Shown: piece by piece, positions 11,412 through 22,100 of the stretch | Layout: the number at the start of each line of letters is the position of its first letter | Position numbering within the stretch: position 1 is the first letter of the stretch | Assembly: GCF_028453695.1 (NCBI RefSeq) | Contig: NC_135781.1 | Location: 15,003,640 to 15,067,639 of the forward strand | DNA from: Augochlora pura | Taxonomy: Eukaryota > Arthropoda > Insecta > Hymenoptera > Halictidae | Length of the DNA: 64,000 nucleotides | Reading direction: 5' to 3' | Translations under genes and position numbers: made by a program | The notes under the pieces: generated by a model | What the model saw: only the letters and a program-made list of their open reading frames with translations | The model's database searches: none | Told to the model about the DNA's origin: nothing

Positions 11412-14400
11412 TTAACCTAATTCCGCTAAGACAGAGTCCAGATCTTCTTGTAAAGAGAGACTTTCTTCGCGCTGTTTCGCTAAGTCATCTTTAAGTCTAT
11501 CAACTTGTGCTTTCAGTAAATAGTTACCCTTCTTTAATGCAGCCAAACGCCCTTCATGCTTTTTAGCTTGCTTCTGTAAAAGTATTAATATAATTCTACA
11601 CGTAATAATAAGAAATCTTCATTGATTCAATATTATGTAATGCTATTATGAACATTTAATACGTTTAGTAATTTCTGTTCTTTAGACTAATATGTAATAT
11701 TTTACACAATTACCTGTAACAAGTCTCTTTGACCTTCTAGTGAATCATCTTCATCTTCCGACTCAGATTCTTCATCTTCTTCAGATTCCTCTGATTCAGA
11801 TTCCTCTTCAGACTCTGTTACTTCTTCCTCCTCTTCTTCTTCATCTTCATCTTTCTCGTCATCAGTTTCTGACATTAATTTCGCCATTTTGTCAACTTCT
11901 TTTTGGAGGTGTTTAAATTTCTTTTTCTCATCTTTTAACAATTTATGTTGCTGTTTAATCTGATCCTTCAATGCATGCCGTTCTTTTCTTGCATTGCCAG
12001 CTTTATCTCTGTTTACAAAAAACATTATTTTGTGTTATACTTGCAAATTCTTATATTGCTATATACTAATTTAATGTTAAAATACTTACTTAGAATTTCT
12101 GATTTTTGTAGTCAAAAGTTTGATTTCCCTCTGTAGTCTTTTTTCAGCTGCAGCTTTTGGATCCTCATCTTCCGTTTCTTCTTCTGAGCTCTCTTCTTCC
12201 TCTTCTGAGCTTTCGCTTGGCTCTTTTTTATCTATACTTTTCTGGGAAGCAATTTTTGCTACATCTTTTGCACTTGGACAACCAGCCAGTGCCATTCCTG
12301 AAACATTGTACCATGCTGCGTCGTCGCTATCGTCTGCTAGGTCTATTATTGGTACAGCATGAAGCTCTTGCTCTGATCCCAAAAGCGCAAAATGAAAAAG
12401 CAATATTAGAAAAAGCAAAAGCGTTTCAATATAATCAATGTAATGCTAAAAACATGAAGTGATATCTTATTCAAAGTTGTCCCTGTGATCATTAACGGCA
12501 TTATTAATAAATTAGTAGCTGTTGCTAGCCTAAGCTTATGTTACAATAAGTGAGCCTCAGTTAAAGACTGTTAATTAATAATTGTTCAGTATCAACAGGC
12601 TTTAATCATCATTACCAGCTTTCATACGTCTCTCCAAAGCAGCATACATCCTTTTCATCTCTTCCAATTCATTCTTCGTTTTGTCTCTTTCTTCAGCGAC
12701 AGCAATAAATTCTCTTTCAAACTTCTCAGCGTCTTTTCTGGCCTGCTGAGCTTCACGCTTTAAAGATTCCGTGAGTTTCTCGTCCTGTTTCCTGTGTTCT
12801 TGCACATTCTTTGTAGACCTTTCTCTATCGACCTCAGCTTCCAGATTCAAAATTCTTGCCTGCAAACAATATGAACGGCAAAATGGGCAAATATGCAGAC
12901 ACATCTCCGAGTAATGAAGACTAGATAATAGTACTAATAGAGATCAGCTTACTTGCAATCTCTTGTTTTCTCTTGCTAAAGCCTCTTTGTTTCTAAGTTC
13001 CAATGCGAGCATTTGTTTCGTGCTCTGCAGGTCGTCTCTTACCGCATCAATATCATCCATATCATCCGATATCGAGTCGTCGGTAGGCTCATCAGCCTTT
13101 TGCATCTGTTCTTCTATCGTCAGTTGTCTCCGGAATTTTCTGAGTCCCTCCAGCATCGGCCTTGATCGGTCGTTCGTCTTAACGCTCTTCAGTTTCACCC
13201 CCTCCTGAATCTGCTTCAGCAATTGGTTATGCATGTTCGACTTTTCGGATTCGAACACAAAGTGTGCTTTTCCTAATTAGAAACATCGAGTCAGTACAAT
13301 AGATATCGCGTACGGTACGATAACATATTCAAACTTAGAGGAAGATGGTGTCTGAACGAGTTTCTTCAATTATCAAGCGTGGTTCTACGACCATAACAAT
13401 TTGAAACATCGTTCTGGACAACGGGATAGCCCAATAACCGCAATACATCCTAAGATTCATTTGTGCTGGGACAATCAGGATAGTGGAAAGAGGATAATAA
13501 AACCCAGAGAACACGAAGACAACGGTTAACTTAACGATAATAATATTATTCAGCAACAAAACGAAAGGGTTCCCGTGCAGGAGGACGGGGACAATAATGA
13601 CTAGGTCATACTACAAATATCTCGTATCGTAGTCTGGGGAAAAAAGCTGATGTTGAACCGTTTTATTAACAGTTTCATCAATTGAACACCCCTTCGAATC
13701 GCGTCTTACATGGGCGGGTAGTGTGGTGTTCGAGGGGGTGCTTGCCAGGATAACAGCACAAAAGGGGTCTAGCTGTGACTAATCGATGAACTCGGCGAAA
13801 ACCGGTTCCTTCTAGGGAAGTCGACCAACAGGGATCTGAGTAGGATCGAAGTTTGTTTGACGATCACCTGCTGGATCAGCCGTGACCTTGTTCACCCTCT
13901 CGATCAAGGGCGCGCTCCTGTCGTTGCATTTTACGTGTCTCAATCTCTTCCCGCTTTCCACTTCCTTCATCATGCTCGCCCAATCCGGGCGTTTCCGTGG
14001 CCTCGACTTCAGCATCTCCAGTTTCTCCTGCTGCGATTCGTTGAGCGGCGGAAGGTCCTTTAAGATATGTCTGCCGGGTGGTGGTGGCGGTGGTCGCGGC
14101 GGTGGCGGCGGCGGGATCGCTGCTCTCGAAGAACTCTTTGACAGAGTCGGTGCGCCTATTTATAAGGAAATCTTATTTTTACCGTGGCAAACTGTACCCT
14201 GATTTCGCGTCGAATGTTCGATAGCATTGTGTCTTTTTTGAGGGGTGGGGTCAAATCAGTTAGAAGTAATCGGGAACACGTCTAGTAAACCTCAGCTCAG
14301 TTTCATTGGGTATTCATTGAAAAGGAGTTTCTACTTTTGAACTGTGTTGGATTAGTCTTCAATTGTGCAACAAAACATTTGTCTTATACACAATGATCAA

Positions 14401-17400
14401 AAAGTCTACAATTCTGTGACTCATATAAGGTTGTCTTTCCGAGTAAAGAGTTATTGACGTTATGCATGAAAATTTGGCAATTATTGCGAGGAATAATTGT
14501 GAAATTAGTAAATTTAAATATTGTGACAGACAATTGAACAGATTTAACTGTTAATTGTAATTGTTCAATTGATAGTAGAGGTTCGAATCCGATTTCTCAG
14601 TTCTTTTCTGTTTAGGGTAGGTTTAGAGATATAAAGTAGGAATATAAAGATCGCGAGAAAGGGGAATCTGTGTAGTGCTGTTACCTGTGGTGCTCTCACT
14701 CTTGGAGAGAGGTATAGTGTCACCACGAGATCGAGACTTCTCGATTCGAACCTGTCGTTCGAGCTGTGGCCTCGAATTTGGCTCTTGCCGTCCATTCTCG
14801 CGAAGCTTCAACGCCGGTTTGCTAGTCGCGTTCTTCTCACTTTTCGGCTGTGACGGGATTATTGTGATTTTGCTCTGTTTACGAGGCTGCGTTTCCGCCG
14901 CGGGCTTTGCTTCCGGTTTCGGTACATTCTACAAACCGAAAACAATCAAACTAAAACATACGTTACATACTTTTATCTAAACATAATATTCTGAATTAGC
15001 ATTTTCGCTGCAATACTTTACATCGATCAAACCAGTTGAATTATTGATATTGGGTGACATTTATTTTTTATTTATTTATTTATTGGGTGGCATTGTTTTT
15101 AGATTTAATTTTCCTAGTTCTTAAAAGCTTCTGAAACGTTGAGTTAGGAGCATAGTTACAGTTAATGCGCCGGATAGTGAGCACTGTTTGAAATGTAATT
15201 TGTGTTTGTTCGATGCAGGTAGTTGCTGCCTGGTTTGTTTAAGCGATCAATATTGATGAATCTAGATATTCTATTCTTCTGTGCTAGCAGCGTTTGTACG
15301 CCAGTTGTTAGCCATCGCGTACTTAATTTGTCGAACACAGCCGGCCCATTGTTCACGACCGAACGCTTGCTTCCGTTTTCTATCTCTGATCAACCCGTTG
15401 CGGCTGCTCATAGGACTCAACGATTTTCTACAAAAGGAATGCTCTCAGTGAATCGTGAAAAGTAGCTGGAAAAATAGAAAAAAAAACACCGTCCACCCTT
15501 ATTCACATGTCTTCAATTCTAAACAAAGTTTCGAAAATTCTCTTTGCAAGACTCGAAGTGCATTCGTCTTTAAATAATTCGAATCGCACTTCCTTCTCCA
15601 TAGTTTCGGCGCTAGAGTTTTTAAACTTGACCACGATATTATCATGATATTATCACGGAACAAAGTACTAGCTTCTGGTATTTAGCGGTTCATCATTGTT
15701 TGAATTATAATCGCGCTTGTGCAGAATCTGTTAGTAACGGTGAATGAATGAAAAGGTCCATTTGCAGTGAAATTCCAGAAATTTCCTTAACTGATCGAGA
15801 GATTCGCGCTAAAGCGTGATATAAACTCGTTAAGAAACTGGCGGAAGACGTAGCTGGCAAGACATTTGAAATAGAAACGCGTGTTCTTTAAATAATCGTG
15901 ACCCAGAGGCTTACATGCGAGAACCCGTGGGGCCAGCCTTCTCTCCGATCGCTCTCGTATCGTGAAAGGGAAATTAATTAGACTCTTTGATGCATGGAAT
16001 TCGCGTATGATTCACCATCAATTCACAACGTCCAAACATTTTTTCCATTGAACGTCCGCTACATTTAATACTCCTTAATTGAAAATCTACAGTTTTGCCT
16101 GTTCGAGCCACGATGACGATCATTTTTACAGTAATAGCTTTTAGTATTCGCGAAAATATGAATTCACGGATGCGTGGTAAATGAATAAATCGATATTTTT
16201 GGAGATTTCGCGACTCTTGCATATGTTGGAAAACATTCAACCATGATTTCCACGATATGGTGATCTCGGCGAATAGCATGGTCTAAACTCGATCGAACTT
16301 GTCGGTGATCTAAGTAACCACGACAGTTGTAAACAATAGAATGACGTTAATGTCTACGACTTGGCTACGTGTCCATGAAACATCGTCCATGTTTTTTGTG
16401 TTTTCCTTCGACGGATCAGAAATCTGTTCGCTCTCAACGATTTCTCGTGGCTCCATGCCAAAATATCGGAAGTATGCGTTCTGGGATATCTATGCGATGA
16501 TAAAAAATAGTACAGATAAACAGAGAAGTTGAAAGTTTGGCAATTCGAAATGCTTCTTCTGTTTCAAATAAATAAATTGGAATTATAAACAGGTTGAGCA
16601 CTGGACCGATTACGTTTCACTATGACTTGATACATTATAATGTTTTTGCTAATTCCGCGGGTAAAAACAATTAAGATTAATCGTTCCTATAAATTTTGAT
16701 CCGTCAAAATGTTTAAAACGCAGACTTACTATTTGACACCCACGCCGGACTATTAATAGCTCAAGTCCGGTAACTTTGAAACCTAATATCTGAATGGAAA
16801 AAGACTGCGGATGACGGTCCTCATACTTCGGCCGTTCATGTTTCTAGTAGAATGAGCGCATATAGGATCAGGCAATACCGTTTCAATTTCTTCGCAAACC
16901 TAGGTATTATTATCTCAAACAGTATTATGAATTACCAAACAATATCGAACGTAAGGTCTTCTTTGTTAGACTAAGCATGGGGTAAACAATTGTTTATTAT
17001 TTCGTAATAAAAAAATAAAGAAACGGTTTAAATCAATTGGAAAGTCTTGGAAATTTTATATCTACTAATGAGTAAGGAGGGTCAAGATGTTAACTGTGCT
17101 GGTCATTGCTACAGTTACCAGTGGACTGCAGATTTTATATATTTATGATTTAAAATGGGTGGGTTAAATATAAAATAGTGGAAATTTTAAAATATTATGG
17201 AAACATGGGTATACAGCTATTCAAAGAGAAGAAAAATCTCTAATTCGAAAATGATTGTTATGTATAAAGATCTGCGTTTTATTTAACAGACTATTCTTGA
17301 TTAAATTTTTATTTCTGTGGCATAGCCTTAGTTGATTTAGACGTATTTTCATTCCTTCGAAATACGTGATCACGTTTGTAGGGAAATATAAATTCTAATT

Positions 17401-17661
17401 TATAACGAACTATTAAAGTGAACTATCGAGTTTTGGTGATGTGGCGTTGTCATGAGTAAGATCAAAAATTAGAAAAAAATTGGGACTCACTTTGAGCGTG
17501 ACTTGCGCGAACGGCGGTGGTTCGTCGGCCTTCGTTTTCGAGTCTCTTCTGGAATTGAGGGTCCAGGGTGCAGTCGGCATGGGCAGAGGATTCGGACCAT
17601 CCTTGACCCAAGGCGGTCTAAAGGTGGTCCTTTGCGGTGGTTGACCACCGGCACCGGGCAT
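11412..17661 (-). CDS. sals: Two-WH2-domain, proline-rich coiled-coil actin-binding protein, SALS-like
   Basis: Minus-strand gene, eight coding exons: 17661-17491, 14928-14685, 14155-13868, 13272-12953, 12859-12616, 12372-12090, 12008-11714 and 11573-11412. All junctions are GT-AG with matching phases; long form 668 aa. Features in order: a Pro-rich N-terminus; a proline run 'PPPPPPRPPPPP' near 153-164; WH2 motif 1 (about 196-222, 'KRLRHVKCNDRSAPLI'); WH2 motif 2 (about 249-274, 'VKLKSVKTNDRSRPML'); a coiled coil (about 320-420); an Asp/Glu/Ser-rich acidic block; a final coiled coil. The 'NDRS.P' cores are typical verprolin-class WH2 actin-monomer sites. Drosophila SALS (sarcomere length short) has two WH2 domains plus a proline-rich region and promotes pointed-end actin elongation in sarcomeres, so I favour that assignment. 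A verprolin-related protein is the alternative. Reading through the 12615 donor gives a 426-aa short form. Confidence 0.7.
12602..12859 (-). CDS. Alternative terminal coding exon of the SALS-like gene (short isoform)
   Basis: Exon 12859-12616 ends at a donor (GCTG, then gtaatg). If that donor is skipped, the frame runs only a few more codons (ending Ala-Gly-Asn-Asp-Asp) to a TAA at 12602-12604, giving a 426-aa protein with both WH2 domains but no acidic block or distal coiled coil. If it is used, codon phase 1 joins exactly to the acceptor at 12372. Both forms are therefore possible from the sequence; which is used is unknown. Confidence 0.5.
   Translation of the reverse strand, partial: ARILNLEAEVDRERSTKNVQEHRKQDEKLTESLKREAQQARKDAEKFEREFIAVAEERDKTKNELEEMKRMYAALERRMKAGNDD
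13873..14155 (-). other. Polyproline and first WH2 exon of the SALS-like gene
   Basis: On the minus strand this exon encodes a run of prolines broken by one arginine, then about 30 residues later the first WH2 motif. Polyproline runs beside WH2 motifs are the usual arrangement for recruiting profilin-actin next to a monomer site (family knowledge). The G/C-rich triplet repeat at 14088-14123 on the plus strand is simply this proline run. Confidence 0.6.
14929..17490 (-). other. Large first coding intron of the SALS-like gene
   Basis: This 2.6-kb intron is mostly AT-rich. I see no additional exon with matching splice sites, no RNA gene and no mobile element in it. A short TTTA-rich microsatellite lies at 15062-15085. 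Confidence 0.5.
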
Positions 17662-17813
17662 TCTTCTTTAGTCTCACAGGTTTCTTCCGATCACGTTCGC
17701 CTTTTGTTCTCGATCGGCCCACCGGACGACACTCGGGGTGTCAGCTCTCGAGGATCGCGAGAGCCGCGGTAGACGTCGAGGATCCTCTGTAGGATGTGTA
17801 CGATGCGCCACTG

Positions 17814-17841
17814 ATGGACTCCTGGATGTCGAGACGGCGAG
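17814..17841 (+). CDS. Tentative first coding exon of the trichoplein-like gene
   Basis: An ATG opens a short frame reading Met-Asp-Ser-Trp-Met-Ser-Arg-Arg-Arg and ends in phase 1 before a weak donor (gtgggg). It would join in frame to the acceptor at 18772, giving a Gly at the junction. A Trp followed by basic residues resembles the trichoplein N-terminus. The donor is poor, so this is a weak proposal. Confidence 0.2.
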
Positions 17842-18145
17842 GTGGGGATCGGTTTTACGTGGGAGAATTACGACCCACTTTTCTCAAGCGTGTTTCGCGC
17901 TCGGGGAAATCTTCCGGTTCCTCCACGCGGTTCACTGATCTCGACATACGCAAGGGAGAAACCTTTCAGTCAACGATAGAGAATAGGTTATCGATGGCTC
18001 ACGAACGTCTCCCGATCATCAGCAGGCAAATCTCGTAGAGCGCAGAACGGCTGAGAATTTTTGGGAGTCTGGGAAAGATTGAGACCTGGACCACACATCA
18101 GGGCCACGACTGCACCTCCCTAACCGCGCGATATTTTCGTCGACG

Positions 18146-18153
18146 TGACGTCA
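18146..18153. promoter_or_regulatory. CRE palindrome (TGACGTCA), proximal copy
   Basis: A perfect 8-bp cAMP-response element, the binding site of CREB/ATF-family bZIP factors, in the head-to-head region. It is about 0.5 kb from the SALS-like start and 0.6 kb from the trichoplein-like exon. Confidence 0.5.
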
Positions 18154-18538
18154 CAGAAAGACGCAAGCTCGAAATAGAAGACAGTCCTCTTCTTCTAGGA
18201 TGCTTTCAGTGACTCTCTCAGTTGAAACACCTCTTCCCTTGGTCCTACCACGTATCCCACACGTCTGTTTACGATGCACTGCGTGCCGATCAACACGAAG
18301 GTCGATTGATATTCAAGGTCGTGGACTGAAGATCAGAACTGCGAATCTCTTTAGCCTACGACCGCTTTCGCGGTCGGTATTTGGTTGCTTCTTCGAAAAT
18401 GAATGATATGATGTTGTTATTAGTAAATGTTTTGGAGGAAGTCGGAGAAATGAGACTGATCGCGCAGTCTACTAGGATTTATAAAAAGACGTAGTAGTAC
18501 GTCAAAGTTGTTCAGCTATTTCACATGAAGACGTAATG

Positions 18539-18546
18539 TGACGTCA
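18539..18546. promoter_or_regulatory. CRE palindrome (TGACGTCA), distal copy
   Basis: A second perfect CRE, 393 bp from the first. A half site (ACGTCA) lies about 40 bp before it, near 18499. Two full palindromes in 400 bp make a functional bZIP-responsive region more likely than chance. Confidence 0.5.
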
Positions 18547-18771
18547 GCGGCTGAGAATGCTTAACATTTTGATATTCTCCTACCCTTCGATTAGAAGAAA
18601 CTTTTTCAAGTTATAGTTTATAACTACTGTCACTTCCAAATATACAAAAGGACATGGAATTTTCCAATATTTGATTAGAACGCTAATAATTTGTGGTGTA
18701 CTTGATCTGCGCTTACAAAATGATTAACTTTAATCTATAAGATCAACGATGCTTGTTCTGTTAAAGGGTAG

Positions 18772-21700
18772 GCCGTTATCGTGAGAAGGAATACCAATTG
18801 GCCGCTCAGAAACATAACGAGGCGTTCCAGAAGTACAACTATTATCAGCAAACCGCGAGATACTTCGAACGAGAGTGTAGGATCGCCAGACACTACGACT
18901 TGTGGAATTACAGGGCCGTAGATCCAAAAGGCGAACTAGAGAAAGCGAGGAAAGCTGAGAGACTCTTAAGCAGAAGAAATAGACTGCGACGTTTGTTCAA
19001 AGAGGAGGAGGAGACGTACAAGAGAGAACTGGAAGAACGAAAGAAGCTGCAATCAAGGCCCGATCAACATTCGTTGGAAGCTCTGGCGCAAAAACTGAAA
19101 GAGAAACGAGCGGAGCAAAGTCTTTACCTGCCCAGAACGTGTCGAAGATACCAGTCTTACTTCGTTTGTCCCACCAAACCCGCAAGTTCAGTTTGCAGTA
19201 CTCTGAGAGACACCAATCTTGGATATACTCGTGTCAACAGAGATTCGACGAACTTCGTCCAGATCGGAAACGGCTCTTATCGCAAAAACTGTAAAATGAG
19301 CGAGTATGACAGCAAGAGTTCCAAGGACGACGACACTCCCGAGTATCCTAATCGAAAATTTTCTGCTCGATACGCCCGCAGGAGTCTGGAAAACACGAAT
19401 GTGAGGATCGAGGACTCAGAGGAATACAATTCTTGCAGAAACTCCCCGACTTCTCTGGCCATGGGTCTTCCTGATGGGACAGGCGAGAGTGTAGCACATG
19501 TAGATAGTATAGAAAATGCGAAAGAAAATTCGCAATCGAATAGCTATCAAGATCGTGGCAAGCTGATCGAAAATTCTCCCTCGTCTTCATCGGAAGTCCA
19601 TTTAGTCAACTCGAAGGACGTGGCTGACTTTCGGGAAGGCAGCAATGGATCGGACAACTTGGAAACAGCTCGTTCTGGTACATCTGAAAGAGCCAACGAA
19701 TCGGACAAATATAACGAGAAAGAAGAACAAGGCAAGATCGACGTGAAGAGGAAGGACAACCGGCAATTCGAGGTCGAGAAAAGTTTGCCGTGGCTGCGAA
19801 TGGACCCCGGCGACAAGAATCTCTCGAAGCAGATGTTCCTCTACTTGACTCATAACGAGCTGAAATCCAAGATCGAAGACCTCGCGAGACGGGAGCTGCA
19901 TGCTTGCAACAAGCACTCCTGGGACGAGGCCCTAAGGCTACGGGACATGAGGAATAGGGTCGAATTGATTCGTGAAAAACAGCTTTACAACATCGACAAC
20001 TTGGACTTAGATGAGGAGGTGAGGAAGATGGGGTTGCTTAATATTGGGAAGAGGGAGGAGGAACTGGCCGAACGTGAGAGCGTCTGCAGCGACTCAACAA
20101 TGTACAGGTAAGCTCAACTAGTTAGTATCATGTATGAGACTAACAATTTTGTATGTTATAGAAAAATTGTCTGCTGTTTTTTTTTGTCTAGAATGATTTA
20201 TGATAATTTACAGAATCTAATAGAAATCTATAACATATTTTAGTATGGTGAAGATTAAGCCAAATTAGTGGTCACTTTTTTAGGAATAAAATTTGTTTGT
20301 ACGAAGAAGAATTAAGTTACATCAGTGTCCACTTTTGCAGTTAGGAATTCAAAAGAGTGTTCGAGAACAATCTGATTAAAATTAAATATTCTTAACTGTG
20401 AGATCAGTCGTTTCGCATGCAGCAATCAAGTAATTTAAATTATCGCGCATAAATGTGTCTGATCGCTTACCAGTATTCGGAATGAATTATGTTACTTCCT
20501 GTCTGAGACCGTTTTATTGCGTTCGATCGTGTCAGTATCGAGAACTACTGTACAAAAATATTTGGGCCGTGATATAATATGATATGATTCAATCGAATCG
20601 ATAGGTATCAATTGACGGGCATGTTGTAGGTTCTTTTAGATGTCGAATCAACGATTTGATTTGTTGCAATCGCAGCACATGACCGTGAGCGATGGTAAGG
20701 GTCTAGGACGACGAATGGCACCTCTTGCTTCTCGAATTAGTCGAAGTCCGTTGATGTTGCAACCGTACACCGTGAGTCATTCACGCCTCACGATACACGC
20801 TACTTGCTACGTATATTTCGTAAATGCTTGCCAAGACGTTCGTCATTCTGTACATTCGTTCCTTGACGAACCTCAAGTAAGATGACGATTCCCAATTGGA
20901 TCAGCCTTCGATAAATTTGATAAAATTAATCAAGCATTACAATTTGTCTGCGAATTTGGTGACAATTATATCAGACTTAGCATTTACAATATTTATTTAA
21001 ATATTGAAGAGATGGAAAGCATATTCGGTTCCAAATGATTTATGTTGATAGTAAACGATGCGCTGATCACTCTAATTGATTAATCATCGGTTAAGACTCT
21101 CCGATCCTATAAAATTTGGGAGCTCGTCAAGTTTCGGGTAGTCATACTAACATCTGCACGGTACGTTATAGATAGGTGAAACAGGTGAAGGCTCAAGGGA
21201 GAAGGGAACTAATGATGCGTCAAGCAAAAAACTTAGATGATAGCTACATTCTCGCTATAGCAATGGCTGTTGTCTAGATTGCTATCTGTGTACACGTGTG
21301 CTGTTAAGGTGCAGTAATTTATAATTTTTCATTCTCTTAATTATTCTACAAAAATTAATTAAAGTCTGCAAAAAGATTAATGGTGGTCTTAACACTGTCG
21401 TAAGGGACGGGTCCTTAAGGCCCCTAGAACTTCATCTCAGGCATCAAAATAAGCATACGACATTAGTCGATGTCAATTTTATGAACTTCTGTTAATTCTT
21501 AATTTTAATTGACTCTAAAAATCTTCACCATATTTATTAGTTAAAAGATCCTCACCAAATCGTCTATTTTTCATACCTCAAGTCTGTCATTTATCTCCTA
21601 CATGTCTTCAGTCTCAAATCACTTTAAAGTAAATCTGTTTGTTCTGCATTATAATTGGTTTATTTACAATGTTTTTAGTCAGGACGCAAAGGCTATGTGG

Positions 21701-21934
21701 AAGAAATGGGTGCACGAGGACGATAGGTCTGTGATCAAGGACGCTCGGTTACAAAGGGAGAAACTGATGAACAACTTAGAGAAGGAATGGCAAGATCTGG
21801 CGATCCGTGATAAAGACAGGATCACCCGAAATTATCAAAATGTGATGACGGACTCGACCCTACAAGAGGAGCATAAGTTATCCGCGGCCATCAATCAGTC
21901 TCGAATGAAGTCCTTTCCGAGTTCCTTGAAATAA
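18772..21934 (+). CDS. Trichoplein-like (TPH-type) coiled-coil protein, 5' end unresolved
   Basis: Two certain exons: 18772 (or 18767)-20107, ending in phase 2 at a gtaagc donor, and 21679-21934, which restores the frame and ends in TAA. The frame upstream of the first exon is closed by a stop at 18762, so an earlier exon with the start codon must exist. The N-terminal part 'QQTARYFERECRIARHYDLW' and the following 'LSRRNRLRRLFKEEEETYKR' match the trichoplein pattern (RYF, then about ten residues, W, then the RR-LR-L-EEE coiled coil). The middle is Ser/Asp-rich and probably disordered. A second helical part follows ('LTHNELKSKIEDLARREL'), then 'AKAMWKKWVHEDD' in the last exon. Trichoplein sits at centrioles and intermediate filaments and limits cilium formation (family knowledge). 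A CFAP141-like or other axonemal protein is an alternative. Confidence 0.55.
20108..21678 (+). other. Intron of the trichoplein-like gene
   Basis: A 1.57-kb AT-rich intron. Short open stretches inside (for example 20640-20885) lack splice sites of the required phase, so I see no further exon. Confidence 0.5.
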
Positions 21935-22094
21935 GTGTGGACTAATGTTGAAAAATTTACGGATGCTTGTCTACACTGTGCCAAGCTAAATAGCAATTTG
22001 CGTTTCAACATTTCAACAACACCACACTTTGGCTAACGATAGTTTGTATTGTTGCGTGCATTCCAAAGCAAATTTATTGATAGGCGGTAGTCGC

Positions 22095-22100
22095 AATAAA
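22095..22100 (+). terminator. Polyadenylation signal of the trichoplein-like gene
   Basis: An AATAAA hexamer 161 bp after the stop codon; another possible one is near 22533. Confidence 0.45.

Larger units (their letters stand above)
17662..18766. promoter_or_regulatory. Head-to-head region between the SALS-like (-) and trichoplein-like (+) genes
   Basis: About 1.1 kb separates the SALS-like start codon (17661) from the first sure trichoplein-like exon (18767-18772). The first half (17670-18160) is GC- and CpG-rich, as expected for 5'UTR or promoter sequence. Two perfect CRE palindromes are inside. A possible trichoplein-like first exon at 17814-17841 also lies here. Confidence 0.5.

Noticed and set aside
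12157..12462. Plus-strand open frames over 12120-12462
   Set aside because: They are Ser/Leu-rich mirror images of the acidic exon of the minus-strand SALS-like gene.
13882..14202. Plus-strand ORF with a run of glycines
   Set aside because: The glycine run is the antisense of the polyproline codons in the minus-strand exon 14155-13868.
14575..14600. GGTTCGAATCC, a match to the T-loop of a tRNA
   Set aside because: The preceding 60-70 bases do not form acceptor, D or anticodon stems, and no A or B box spacing fits on either strand.
20640..20885. Open frame in the trichoplein-like intron as an extra exon
   Set aside because: The flanking acceptor and donor do not keep the phase-2 frame between the two confirmed exons, which already join exactly.
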